From the NCBI RefSeq assembly GCF_000315235.1, contig NZ_BALG01000038.1, positions 1 through 47,676 of the forward strand: a stretch of 47,676 bases of DNA. The letters are read 5' to 3'. The first letter of the stretch is position 1, and the number at the start of each line of letters is the position of its first letter. Made by a program: the position numbers and the translations under genes. Positions 29,041-38,444 of this stretch are shown here, piece by piece. The notes beneath the pieces were generated by a model that saw only the letters and a program-made list of their open reading frames with translations, ran no database searches and was not told the origin of the DNA. This DNA comes from Paenibacillus popilliae ATCC 14706. Lineage in GTDB: Bacteria; Bacillota; Bacilli; Paenibacillales; Paenibacillaceae.

Positions 29041-29814
29041 TTATTTCAGGCCTGCCGGGATATCTTCCATCTCCAAGATGACGGGGCAATGATCGCTGCC
29101 GGTTATGGCCGCGTCGATCTTCGCGTCCTTGATAAAGTCATTCAAGCGGGCGGAGACGAGAAAATAGTCAATCCGCCAGCCGATATTCCGTTCCCGTACC
29201 TTCGGCATGAACGACCACCATGTATAAGCGTCCGTCCTGTCCGGATATCGGTGCCGGAACGTATCTATAAATCCGGCCTCCAGCAGCCGGGTCATCTTAT
29301 CCCGCTCTTCCGGAGTGAAGCCAGAGTTGCCCTGGTTCGATTTCGCATTCTTCAGATCGATCTCCTGATGAGCCACATTCAAATCGCCACACACGATAAC
29401 CGGCTTGTGGGCATCCAGTTCCTGCAAATAGCGGCGGAAGCGCTCCTCCCATTCTAGCCGGTATTCAAGCCGGGATAGATCCCGCTTCGCATTTGGCGTG
29501 TATACCGTAACAAGATAAAAGGACTCGAATTCCAGCGTAATGATCCGTCCCTCCGGTTCGGCATCCTCCTCCATGCCATAGCGTACCGATTGAGGCTCGA
29601 TTCTCGTAAAGATGGCCGTCCCGGAATACCCTTTTTTCTCCGCATAATTCCAATATTTCCGGTACGGCTCGCCCAGCTCTATACCGATCTGGCCCTCTTG
29701 AAGCTTCGTCTCTTGTACGCAAAAAATATCGGCATCGCTTGCCTTGAAATAATCGAGAAACCCCTTATTGACGCAGGCCCGCAGGCCGTTAACGTTCCAC
29801 GAAATCAGCTTCAT
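29041..29814 (-). CDS. xth: Exodeoxyribonuclease III
   Basis: A 257-residue exonuclease/AP endonuclease for base-excision repair (ExoA in B. subtilis). Family motifs are visible: ISWNVNGLRA at the N terminus, VQETKLQ with the metal-binding Glu, VTVYTPNAKRD, CGDLNVAH with Asp/Asn, GFTPEERD, DAYTWWS and the C-terminal TGSDHCPV with the catalytic Asp-His. GGAG lies 9 nt before ATG. It lacks an operon partner. Confidence 0.95.
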   Translation of the reverse strand: MKLISWNVNGLRACVNKGFLDYFKASDADIFCVQETKLQEGQIGIELGEPYRKYWNYAEKKGYSGTAIFTRIEPQSVRYGMEEDAEPEGRIITLEFESFYLVTVYTPNAKRDLSRLEYRLEWEERFRRYLQELDAHKPVIVCGDLNVAHQEIDLKNAKSNQGNSGFTPEERDKMTRLLEAGFIDTFRHRYPDRTDAYTWWSFMPKVRERNIGWRIDYFLVSARLNDFIKDAKIDAAITGSDHCPVILEMEDIPAGLK

Positions 29815-29904
29815 CCTCTTGTTCTCCTTACCATAACCCCGTTCTGTTTACTGCTAGTGTATCATAGACACCAATCCATTAGAAAATGGGGCGATTCAAT
29901 CAGA

Positions 29905-29939
29905 CCAAGAGCCCGCCCCGGGTCATCCGGAACGGGCTC
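29905..29939 (-). terminator. Probable terminator of ytxJ
   Basis: On the minus strand GAGCCCG (29933-29939) pairs with CGGGCTC (29909-29915) around a CGG/CCG inner stem, followed by TTGGTCTG. The T-tail is weak. Confidence 0.5.
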
Positions 29940-29956
29940 CAGTTTTCACGGCCGCT

Positions 29957-30295
29957 CTAATCCAATACCGCCGTCATATGCTCGGTCGTTACCGCCCAAT
30001 GGGAGGCGGTCCAATACTTTTGCTTGTCTTTGACATAAATGATTTGCGGCGACTCATGCTTTACATCGAGACCCTCGGCAATCTGATTGGAGACGGGGCG
30101 GGACTCGATCACCTTAACGAGAACATAGTCGATATCGCGGTTCGGGTTGCCTTGCAAATACTGCTCGTACTCGTTCAGCGCATTTGTGCTAACGGGACAG
30201 GTGGTGCTGTGCTTCAACAGGACAACTCCGCGCTTCGATGATTGCTCTAATAGCTCTGCCCACTCGTCTACCGTCGTAATCTCCTTCCATTCCAT
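29957..30295 (-). CDS. ytxJ: Bacillithiol system redox-active protein YtxJ
   Basis: A 112-residue thioredoxin-fold protein with a single-cysteine active-site motif (KHSTTCPVS, Cys at about 33) and the cis-proline region ESPQIIYVKD. This family is found in bacteria that make bacillithiol and is thought to act as a monothiol bacilliredoxin that removes bacillithiol from oxidised proteins. GGAG lies 10 nt before the ATG at 30295. The role follows from the family and was not shown from context. Confidence 0.88.
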   Translation of the reverse strand: MEWKEITTVDEWAELLEQSSKRGVVLLKHSTTCPVSTNALNEYEQYLQGNPNRDIDYVLVKVIESRPVSNQIAEGLDVKHESPQIIYVKDKQKYWTASHWAVTTEHMTAVLD

Positions 30296-30862
30296 CAATC
30301 GCTTACTCCTTTACCGTAGTCTTGCTGCCATTGGCGACAGACTGGAGCTATCCCGGGGAAGCGCAATACTGTACGACGCCGGCCATCACTGGAGCTGCAG
30401 CCGTAGCTGGATTCTCCGCTGCGCGCCCAGTCTTGGCTATAATCGATGAAGAGCTGGTGCAGCTCCGCTGCCGCCAGTATCGTGGCGAGCAGAACAAGCA
30501 GAAGCTTGTCGGGTACGCTCAATGCAGAGCCGACCGGCAGAAATACGGCGTAATATTGCAAAATATCCGCAATCCAGCCGACGAACAACAGCAGAGGCCG
30601 GCCGCGAACAGAAATGCGGATCCCCGGCGCAGGCTGGCCTGAGAACACCGTAGCAGCAAACTCTTTAGTGACTTCGGGATACTTTCCAGCTATTTTATTT
30701 TGAATATAACATACCGATCTGGCCCTGAACAGGGCGAATATATTACGACTAGCAGGACAAAGACACTAGTGTTGATTCGGAATACTCCGAAGCACCTTAT
30801 ACGAACGATACACCGCCATAGTCCCAAAATAAAGAACGCGCGTCCGACGGAGGCTCTTTCTT
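30296..30862. other. Spacer between the sulfurtransferase gene and ytxJ
   Basis: Within these 567 bp a minus-strand frame (30295-30648, 117 aa, GTG start) contains hydrophobic stretches such as LLLFVGWIADILQYY. It has no ribosome binding site and its C-terminal third is unlike a protein, so I do not call it a gene, although a decayed membrane protein is possible. A weak hairpin with AAAGA/TCTTT arms just past the sulfurtransferase stop (about 30828-30862) may be that gene's terminator. Confidence 0.35.
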
Positions 30863-31717
30863 TTACTCATTTCCAGTTACAATCGGGTTTTCCTCGTAAG
30901 AACTCCAATCGCTCCAACTCCCTGCATACAAGCGGACCTGCGGGTAGCCAAGCTCGTGCAGCGCCAGCACATTCGGACAGGCGCTGACCCCCGAGCCGCA
31001 GTAGACGATGACCTCGCGCCCAGCTTCCAGCGCTTCCACGATAGTCGCGAGCTGCTTCCGGCGCTGCGCTTCCGGCTTCCAGGCGCCGCGCTCATCGACA
31101 TTATCCTTCCAAAACTGATTGATCGCCCCTGGAATATGTCCCGCCTTCGTATCAATTGGCTCGGTCTCGCCCCGATAGCGCGCCGGGTCGCGCGAATCAA
31201 CAAGCAGCACATCCGGCCGGCCCAGCTTGTCCCGAACCTCCTCCATGTGCGCCAGCATGTCTGCCCGAACCTCCGGCACAAAGGCAGTCGGCACGATAAC
31301 CCGTTGCGCGTTGGTAACCGGGTACCCGGCGTCCTTCCAGGCTGTGAAGCCCACTTCCATCACATGGATGGCATCATGACCCAGCCAGCGCAGCATCCAC
31401 CACAGCCGCGAGGCATACATCCCGCCTTGATCATCATACGCGACGACCCGGCTGCCGTTGCTGATGCCGGCCCGGCCGAGCCGTTCCGCCAATACGCCTA
31501 GATCAGGCAGCGGATGACGTCCGCCATGGACTTCCACTGGCGCCGACAGGACCGTATTCAGATCAAGATAGACCGCGCCTGGGATATGAGAGGAAATATA
31601 GTCTTCTCTCCCGGCCTCGGGCTGTCCGAGGTCGAAGCGGCAATCGACAATCACGATATCGGGCTCATTCATGCGGGCTAGTAGCCATTGCTTGGATACG
31701 AGAGTCTGTCTACTCAT
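30863..31717 (-). CDS. Two-domain sulfurtransferase (rhodanese / 3-mercaptopyruvate type)
   Basis: A 284-residue enzyme with tandem rhodanese domains. The N-terminal, inactive one spans about 8-135 (IVDCRFDLGQPEAGREDY, HIPGAVYLDLN). The C-terminal one spans about 160-280 and has the active-site loop YCGSGVSACPN with catalytic Cys near 240. The loop CGSGVSA is of the type common to thiosulfate and 3-mercaptopyruvate sulfurtransferases, so the donor cannot be decided. AAGGAGG lies just before ATG. It is monocistronic. Confidence 0.92.
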   Translation of the reverse strand: MSRQTLVSKQWLLARMNEPDIVIVDCRFDLGQPEAGREDYISSHIPGAVYLDLNTVLSAPVEVHGGRHPLPDLGVLAERLGRAGISNGSRVVAYDDQGGMYASRLWWMLRWLGHDAIHVMEVGFTAWKDAGYPVTNAQRVIVPTAFVPEVRADMLAHMEEVRDKLGRPDVLLVDSRDPARYRGETEPIDTKAGHIPGAINQFWKDNVDERGAWKPEAQRRKQLATIVEALEAGREVIVYCGSGVSACPNVLALHELGYPQVRLYAGSWSDWSSYEENPIVTGNE

Positions 31718-31981
31718 ATAGCGCCTCCTTATTCGTGTACTTTTTATGCATAGTGTATCACAGAGACAGAACCGCCGACGATCTCTTGCGCGCCGATATT
31801 TCCCCCTTCCGCCCCCGCTTGTCGGGCGCCGGCCAGGTGACTGACAATTGCTCTACATCCATCATTGTCAAGCCAATTCAAACATGCGAAAATAGCAACT
31901 AAGAAACATCAAGCAACCGTATGCACGCTCTGGAACCGACGCCACAGCGTTCGGAATCTCCTGTTTGAGGAAGTGATTGCA

Positions 31982-32494
31982 TTGCCAGCTTCTTACCGCC
32001 ATTCCCCATCCCGCTCGCCGAGGCTGCCCTTCCGGGCGCGCACGATGACCGAGGAGGACGGCGCACATATCTGCTCGTGGACATATGAGCCGCCTTATCA
32101 ACTGTATGGATTCCTCCCGTGGGAGCAAATGAAGAACCTCGAAGTCGAGTTCGGCGATGCCGGCATCCGAAGCGAGCAATATGTATCGGTGACGGATGCC
32201 GACGGGGAGCTGTTCGGCTTCACGCAATTGTTCCCTCTGCTCGGGGTGACCCGTCTCGGCCTGGGAATGCGCCCCGATCGAATCGGTCAAGGATATGGCG
32301 CGCCCTTCGTCCAGGCAATCGTCGAAGAAGCCCGGCGCCGCCATCCCGGCGATACGATCGATCTAGAAGTGCTGACCTGGAATGAACGAGCTATCCGCAC
32401 GTACCGGCGCGCCGGATTCCGAATCACCGATACATATACACGGCAGACGCCGACCGGGCCCAGCGAATTCCACTGCATGGTCTATCACCCGTAA
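31982..32494 (+). CDS. GNAT family N-acetyltransferase
   Basis: A 170-residue acetyl-CoA-dependent acetyltransferase. The GNAT fold starts at LPFRARTMTEEDGAHI. Motif A, which holds acetyl-CoA, is RPDRIGQGYGAPFVQAI, and LEVLTWNERAIRTYRRAGF is the typical C-terminal motif. The substrate is unknown; the closest type is the alanine/arginine-type side-chain acetylases. The frame is open back to 31865. I placed the start at the TTG at 31982 (GAGG 11 nt upstream), with a GTG at 31973 as an alternative. Confidence 0.85.
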   Translation: MPASYRHSPSRSPRLPFRARTMTEEDGAHICSWTYEPPYQLYGFLPWEQMKNLEVEFGDAGIRSEQYVSVTDADGELFGFTQLFPLLGVTRLGLGMRPDRIGQGYGAPFVQAIVEEARRRHPGDTIDLEVLTWNERAIRTYRRAGFRITDTYTRQTPTGPSEFHCMVYHP

Positions 32495-32805
32495 CCCCGA
32501 CCCCGGTTCATGACAATGGTCCGTTCAACATGAGCCGCAGTAAATATTAATATTTACCTCATTATCCATTACTATGAATATTATTTCTCTCCATTTGTCC
32601 GCCATACTGCCGCAGAACTGGATCCGGCGGCTTACACGCCCATCTCTTCTTCTCAGCGGTCAACAGAACAGGGCTTTTGCTGGCTCGTTCCGGAAGGAAT
32701 TTGTAAGGGCTTCACCCCCAACTGCGATGGGCTTGAACGCCCGCGCAAAGGATGCAGGCCCCCCCCTTTCCCGGCCTCCCGTCTGCCGTTCCTTTTCGTT
32801 GCCAT

Positions 32806-32832
32806 TAAAAAAAAGGTCAATTCTGCCGATAA
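32806..32832 (+). promoter_or_regulatory. Sigma-D (motility) promoter of motAB
   Basis: TAAA (32806-32809), exactly 15 nt, then GCCGATAA (32825-32832), a perfect match to the sigma-D consensus. It lies about 105 bp before motA. The rest of the 442-bp spacer (32495-32936) holds no convincing gene: frames at 32574-32918 (plus) and 32653-32907 (minus) lack ribosome binding sites and cross the promoter. Confidence 0.9.
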
Positions 32833-32936
32833 ATAAAAAAAGTAACGTATTAAAACTTTTACGCATTCCGTTGAACGCTGTCGAATTCGGGACGCAGGAA
32901 GTGCCATTAACTCATTGATGAGGTGTATGTAGAATC

Positions 32937-33725
32937 ATGGAAATATCAACATTGATCGGTCTTATTCTCGGTGTCGTTTCAATTGGGCTAGGGATGGTTT
33001 TTAAAGGCGCGCCGCTTTCGAATTTGATCAACCCTGCTGCTATCATGATTATTTTTGTCGGTACGGCAGCATCGCTTTTTATCGGCTTTCCGATGCGGGA
33101 AATAAAAAAATTTCCCAAGCTGTTGAGTTTAATATTCAAGCCTCAGCAGCTGGTTGATCGGGTACAACTGATTCAGACATTTATGGAATGGGCCAGCATT
33201 ACCCGGCGCGAAGGCTTGTTGGCACTCGAATCAAAGATTGACGACATTCAGGATGACTTCCTTCGCAACGGAATGCGAATGATCATCGACGGGAACGATC
33301 ACGACTTCGTGCGCGATGTATTAATGGAAGATATTCATTCGACCGAAGAGCGCCACCGTGCGGGCGCGCTTATTTTTTCCCAGGCAGGAACCTACGCACC
33401 GACGCTCGGGGTATTGGGGGCCGTTATCGGCTTGATCGCCGCTCTAGGGGATATGAGCGACATGGATAAACTGGCCCACGCGATCGCAGCGGCCTTCGTC
33501 GCGACACTGATGGGGATTTTCTCCGGTTATGTGCTCTGGCACCCGATTGCCAACAAATTGAAGCGGCTGTCGTACAGTGAAATTCAGATTCGGTTGATGA
33601 TGGTGGAAGGCTTGTTATCCATTCAATCCGGCGTATCGACAATTGCCATTAACCAGAAGCTGTCCGTCTTCCTGACGCCAAGCGAGCGCGCACAGCTTGA
33701 TACGAAGGGAGAGGCTGGAGAATGA
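32937..33725 (+). CDS. motA: Flagellar motor stator protein MotA
   Basis: A 262-residue membrane protein with four membrane segments (about 4-22, 33-51, 148-170, 182-203) and a large cytoplasmic loop with conserved charged residues (MIIDGNDHDFVRDVLMEDI). With MotB it forms the proton channel that drives rotation. The conserved APTLGVLGAVIGLI and ATLMGIFSGYVLWHP stretches are present. GAGGTG lies 11 nt before ATG. motB overlaps it by 4 nt (ATGA). Confidence 0.96.
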   Translation: MEISTLIGLILGVVSIGLGMVFKGAPLSNLINPAAIMIIFVGTAASLFIGFPMREIKKFPKLLSLIFKPQQLVDRVQLIQTFMEWASITRREGLLALESKIDDIQDDFLRNGMRMIIDGNDHDFVRDVLMEDIHSTEERHRAGALIFSQAGTYAPTLGVLGAVIGLIAALGDMSDMDKLAHAIAAAFVATLMGIFSGYVLWHPIANKLKRLSYSEIQIRLMMVEGLLSIQSGVSTIAINQKLSVFLTPSERAQLDTKGEAGE

Positions 33726-34534
33726 GCAACAAGCGTCACCCGCCTCACGAGGAACATGTCGATGAATCTTGGCTGATCCCGTATGCGGATGTTTTGACTC
33801 TGCTGCTGGCCCTGTTTATTGTACTATATTCGATGAGCTCGGTAGATGCGCAGAAGTTCCAAGAAGTGAGCCAAGCCTTCAACATCGCCTTTGATGGCGG
33901 CGCAGGGATTCTCGATCAGCAAGCCATCATTTCGAACAATACCAACAACAGCGACCCGAGCACGGCCTCCCGTAACCGGGAGCGCAATGAATATATGGTC
34001 AAGGTCAAGCAAGAGCAGGCGGAACTAGAGGCACTTCTGGACAAGATGAATGAGTACATTGCCAATACCGGCTTGTCCGACCAATTGAACACTGAGCTCA
34101 ATCATTCAGAGCTGAAAATAACGATTAAAGATAGCGCGCTGTTCGACTCCGGGCAAGCGAACCTCAAGTCCGACGCCCAACAGTTGGCCATCACTATCGG
34201 AGATATGCTGAAGGAGCACAAGGATCATGAATTTGTCATCAGCGGGCATACAGACAACCGTCCGATTCGCAACAACCGCTTCGAATCGAACTGGGATCTG
34301 AGCTCGGCCCGCGCACTCAGCTTCATGAAGGTCGTGCTTGAGCGTTCCGGAATCGATCCGAAGCAGTTCAAGGCCGTCGGCATGGGAGAATATCATCCGG
34401 TAGCCGATAATGGCACGGTCGAAGGACAGGCGCAGAATCGCCGAGTCGAAGTCTCGATCCTCCGCAAATTCGTAGATAACGACGGGCTATCGGATCCATC
34501 ATCCGAATCTGATAACGGGACGGATGCTCCATAA
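33722..34534 (+). CDS. motB: Flagellar motor stator protein MotB
   Basis: A 270-residue protein with a short cytoplasmic N terminus and one membrane segment (about 18-38) that carries the essential proton-binding Asp23 in PYADVLTLLLALF. It has a periplasmic-type linker and a C-terminal OmpA-like peptidoglycan-binding domain (ISGHTDNRPI, WDLSSARA, GMGEYHPV, NRRVEVSI). It is co-translated with motA. An Asp in this position with Ala before it suggests proton rather than sodium coupling, although this is not certain. Confidence 0.96.
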   Translation: MSNKRHPPHEEHVDESWLIPYADVLTLLLALFIVLYSMSSVDAQKFQEVSQAFNIAFDGGAGILDQQAIISNNTNNSDPSTASRNRERNEYMVKVKQEQAELEALLDKMNEYIANTGLSDQLNTELNHSELKITIKDSALFDSGQANLKSDAQQLAITIGDMLKEHKDHEFVISGHTDNRPIRNNRFESNWDLSSARALSFMKVVLERSGIDPKQFKAVGMGEYHPVADNGTVEGQAQNRRVEVSILRKFVDNDGLSDPSSESDNGTDAP

Positions 34535-34559
34535 GCAGTCTACGCTAAGACGAGAACAG

Positions 34560-34610
34560 AAGAGGGTGATGTCGCCGGAAGCTTCACGCTTCCAGCGGCA
34601 GCATCCTCTT
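34560..34610. terminator. Long hairpin between motB and the convergent kinase gene
   Basis: AAGAGGGTGATGTCGCCGGAAGC pairs with nearly its whole complement across TTCAC (about 21 of 23 positions). No T-run follows on either side, so it may be a terminator for both genes or an mRNA-stabilising stem. Confidence 0.55.
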
Positions 34611-34622
34611 CGTGACTCTAGT

Positions 34623-36977
34623 CTAGGTTGACATATTCTCCCCGGCAGGAACTGATAGCCTGTCGGCCGCCGCGCCTGCCGGTGCAGACGGGTCCACGAC
34701 CGGCAGTATCACCATAACCTGCGTTCCCCGGTTCAACTCGCTCGTAATATCGATACAGCCCCGGTGACTTTGAATAATCCGCTGGCTCACCATGAGCCCC
34801 AGTCCGGTTCCCTTCTCCTTGTTAGTGAAGAACGGATCGCCTAAGCGGGACAAGTCTTCCGCCGCGATCCCAATCCCATAATCCTTGATGATGACGATGA
34901 CGCTGGCGGTTCCGCACGCCTCCACGATCAATTCGATCTCGCCGCCGCCGGGCATCGCTTCCATCGCATTTTTAATAATATTGATAAAGACTTGCTTCAG
35001 CTGATTCTCCTCGCAGTCCACCAGGGGTACATCCTCCTCGAATCGCTTGACGAATTCAATATTGTCCAGATTGGCCTGACTGTCCAATAGGGAGAGCACA
35101 CTGTTCATAATGAGGCGCATATCCTTCGGCTGGAACCGTACCGCCTGCGGCTTCGCCAGAATCAGAAATTCGCTGACAATCAGGTTGATCCGATCCAGCT
35201 CGGACAGCATCAGCTCAACATGGTTCTCATTGACACCCTTGGTCTGCTGCTGCAATTGCAGGAACCCGCGGAGCGTCGTCAGCGGATTGCGGATTTCATG
35301 GGCGACGCCGGCAGCCAGTTGGCCAACGGTCGTCAGCTTCTCCGATCTCCGGAGCAGTTCCTCCATCCGCTTGCGGCTCGTCATATCCCGGGTAATGCTC
35401 GCCCAGGCAATACGCTGCCCGTTCTCGTCATAGATCGGAGAAGTGCTCACGCTGACGTCAAGCAGCCGCCCATCCTTCGTCAGCCGCGTCGTCTCCCGGT
35501 TGCTGACGGATTCGCCGTCGACAAGTGCCGCTTCCGACCTTCGCTCCTCCTCCATGGCTGATTCAGGCAATGTGGGCAGCGGGTGGCCTACCACTTCCTC
35601 CTCCGTCCATCCAAACATATCGACGAAGGCCTGGTTCACCCGCTTCACCAGACCTTGCAGATCGGTCACATGGATCGCATCATTGGACTGGTTGATGAAC
35701 GATTCGAGATGCTCCTTCATCTCCCGGTTCTCTTCATAGAGCGCGGTTAACCGGCCGGTAGAGAGCTGAAGATTGCAGGCCATCATATTAATGCGATGGG
35801 CCAGCAGCCCAAGCTCATCCTTGCGCTCGATGTTCAACTGAGTGTCGAACTGGCCGGCGGATATCATGTTGACCTTGTTCAATATCGAATTGATCGGCTT
35901 GATAATCATGCCTGCGAACAAATAGCTGGACATAAGCACCGCTTCCAGCAGCAGGACTCCGATCGCGATATTCCGCATCAATTGATCGTGCAGCGCCGCA
36001 TTCAGCGATTCAAAATCCATAACTACGCTCAATACGTAAGGCTCCTGGCTCTGCGTTCCCTGAATCGGAATAAAGCTCTTAATAATAGGGCGCCGTTGAA
36101 AGTTACTTTCATAGAATAGCGGCTTGTTCTCGGCCAGCGCTTCCCGGACATAGCCGATATCACGGTTGTCGCGGATATTGTAGATCCCGTACAGCACCTG
36201 GCTGTCCGGCTGCCGAATATATTGGACGCCATCACTGCGCAGCGTAACCTCCGGAATCTGCTCCATCGCCTGCGGATTCAACGCGCTGATCTCCACCACA
36301 TTCGCTTGGGTGCGAATCGTCTGATGGATGAGCAGATGCGGCTTGTTCAGCTCGGAATATATATCTACATTCCCGTCGCATATATAGGGATTAATAATAT
36401 AATCCCGCTTGCCGTCATAGTAATACCCCCACTTGTCCATGAATTCCGGGTTGGACGTCGAGATGTCGAACGGGCCGGACCAGAAACGATCCCTAATCTG
36501 GCCTTCCTGTACCGTTACCGGCTCCTCGTTCAGCATCTGATCAAATGCTTTGTACCAGTAGCCCCATTTGCGGGTGGACAGGCCGATTTCCTTGAGGTCG
36601 GACGACTTCTCAATAATAATATCCTCCCCGTTGGGGGAACGGTGCAGCAGAGAAATGTCGGCGAGCCCCAATTCCTTGGACAGCTTCTCGAGCTGTTCAT
36701 TCGTCACCTCTTCCACCTTGGCAGGAAGCTTGTCCGCCGCATAAATGGAAGCAATATATAATTTCTCAGCCAATTGGATCTCAAATGCTTGGGAAGCCTG
36801 CAGAGATTGCTTATAGGAGATATTAATCTGCTGCGCAATCACATTCATGCGCTGCTGCATTTCCTCGATGAGTTTATCCTTAGTGATATTATAGGTGAGG
36901 GTCATATGAAGTAAGAGTACGACGAGCACAATGCAAGAAATCGAGATCGATAACTTGGCTTTAATCGAAAGTTTCAT
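34623..36977 (-). CDS. Membrane PAS-domain sensor histidine kinase, sporulation-kinase-like
   Basis: A 784-residue protein with a membrane segment (about 10-28), a large extracellular sensor region (about 29-335) and a second membrane segment (about 336-358). It continues with HAMP (359-412), PAS (about 425-540), HisKA with His560 in AAGVAHEIRNPLTTLRGF, and an ATPase domain with NIIKNAMEAM, DYGIGI and GTGLGLMV. The H-box closely resembles that of the soluble kinase at 4167-5315. No response regulator is adjacent, so it probably signals to Spo0F or another distant partner. GAGGTG lies only 4 nt before ATG. It ends toward motB. Confidence 0.9.
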   Translation of the reverse strand: MKLSIKAKLSISISCIVLVVLLLHMTLTYNITKDKLIEEMQQRMNVIAQQINISYKQSLQASQAFEIQLAEKLYIASIYAADKLPAKVEEVTNEQLEKLSKELGLADISLLHRSPNGEDIIIEKSSDLKEIGLSTRKWGYWYKAFDQMLNEEPVTVQEGQIRDRFWSGPFDISTSNPEFMDKWGYYYDGKRDYIINPYICDGNVDIYSELNKPHLLIHQTIRTQANVVEISALNPQAMEQIPEVTLRSDGVQYIRQPDSQVLYGIYNIRDNRDIGYVREALAENKPLFYESNFQRRPIIKSFIPIQGTQSQEPYVLSVVMDFESLNAALHDQLMRNIAIGVLLLEAVLMSSYLFAGMIIKPINSILNKVNMISAGQFDTQLNIERKDELGLLAHRINMMACNLQLSTGRLTALYEENREMKEHLESFINQSNDAIHVTDLQGLVKRVNQAFVDMFGWTEEEVVGHPLPTLPESAMEEERRSEAALVDGESVSNRETTRLTKDGRLLDVSVSTSPIYDENGQRIAWASITRDMTSRKRMEELLRRSEKLTTVGQLAAGVAHEIRNPLTTLRGFLQLQQQTKGVNENHVELMLSELDRINLIVSEFLILAKPQAVRFQPKDMRLIMNSVLSLLDSQANLDNIEFVKRFEEDVPLVDCEENQLKQVFINIIKNAMEAMPGGGEIELIVEACGTASVIVIIKDYGIGIAAEDLSRLGDPFFTNKEKGTGLGLMVSQRIIQSHRGCIDITSELNRGTQVMVILPVVDPSAPAGAAADRLSVPAGENMST

Positions 36978-37178
36978 GCTTCACCTCTATCAGGTGTCTA
37001 TCCTAAGCTGTAGGTAACTAGCGCGACTTTTCCTGACAAATGTAGTGTTTTACTGGAACCCTGCATTTGAATCATATCTTAATTTATAGCATTTTGTCCA
37101 TGTTTTTTGGAGATAATGAAGAATACAGAGTATAATTGTAAGCATCGGTTGACGGGGATAGAATAATTGCAGACATAG

Positions 37179-37780
<602 letters not shown>

Positions 37781-37980
37781 CATCCGCCTGTGTTGGAGAG
37801 GCCCCGGAGGAATCTGCAAAAACTGCGATTATCATGGGCGGTCCGGCGCTTGATAGCCAGTTATTTACGGGTCCAGGGGGCATGGGCCTCCTTCGGCTAC
37901 AATCCTTCTTCGCGAACCAGAGCGCGGATATGGCAAGGACACACCATATGCAGGAAGCAAGTTTTACGTGCCTCCATGAC

Positions 37981-38012
37981 AAAAAACCGGCTCTCGTACA
38001 TAAGAGCCGGTT
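37981..38012 (-). terminator. Terminator of the lipoprotein pseudogene
   Basis: On the minus strand AACCGGCTCT pairs with AGAGCCGGTT and is followed by a T-run. It stays intact although the gene before it is broken. Confidence 0.8.
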
Positions 38013-38029
38013 CTCTTCTCGCTGTGTTA

Positions 38030-38280
38030 TTAATGTCCAGCCAATATTTCCTCTAATTGGTCCATTGTAATGGCATCCGCTGGCTTGCCGATTTTGAATT
38101 CAACCGGCTTGTTAATGTTTGTATATTGGTTCGTCATCTCCCGTATGATTTCATTTCAAACGCCTTTTCAAATGCGCCTTCAACCACCGCTCTTGGAGTA
38201 GCCGCTTTGACTCCGCACCCCGTGATCATAAGAGCGCAGGCGAAAAAGATCGCCAACGCAGCCTGGTACCATCTTTTCAT
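38030..38280 (-). pseudogene. Broken lipoprotein gene
   Basis: The minus-strand reading starts at 38280 with a lipoprotein signal: MKRWYQAALAIFFACALM then ITGC, with Cys22 as the lipidation site. It continues AVVEGAFEKAFEMKSYGR and stops after 48 codons at 38134. In another frame an overlapping piece (38137-38030) reads NKPVEFKIGKPADAITMDQ and ends EEILAGH. Both pieces look like protein. The usual Paenibacillus lipoprotein of this kind is much longer, so an internal deletion with a frame change is the simplest reading. A weak GGGAG precedes the start and a good terminator follows. Confidence 0.6.
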
Positions 38281-38333
38281 GTTTACGTTCAGCTCCCTAT
38301 CCCATTTTGTCATCTCTAGATAACCTAATCCAT

Positions 38334-38381
38334 ATTAACCTATATGTATGAATTTGAATTAACCTATATGGATGAATTTGA
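38334..38381. repeat. Two-copy 24-bp tandem repeat
   Basis: The unit ATTAACCTATATGKATGAATTTGA occurs twice in direct succession with one mismatch, and a degenerate piece precedes it. It lies between the YitT gene and the broken lipoprotein gene, where the latter's promoter should be. Confidence 0.75.
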
Positions 38382-38444
38382 AAATAGTTCTAAGGGAAAA
38401 ATTGATAGTAAAGGGATGCGAAAAATGTCCTACTCCCTTGTTGC

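Noticed and set aside
30295-30648. 117-aa hydrophobic minus-strand frame upstream of ytxJ
   Set aside because: It has a GTG start without a ribosome binding site and an implausible C-terminal third. It is mentioned in the spacer entry but not called.
32574-32918. 114-aa plus-strand and 84-aa minus-strand frames before motA
   Set aside because: They run through the sigma-D promoter, lack ribosome binding sites and do not look like protein.
38334-38381. Tandem repeat as a CRISPR array
   Set aside because: There are two directly abutting copies without spacers and no cas genes. No CRISPR array was found anywhere in the window.
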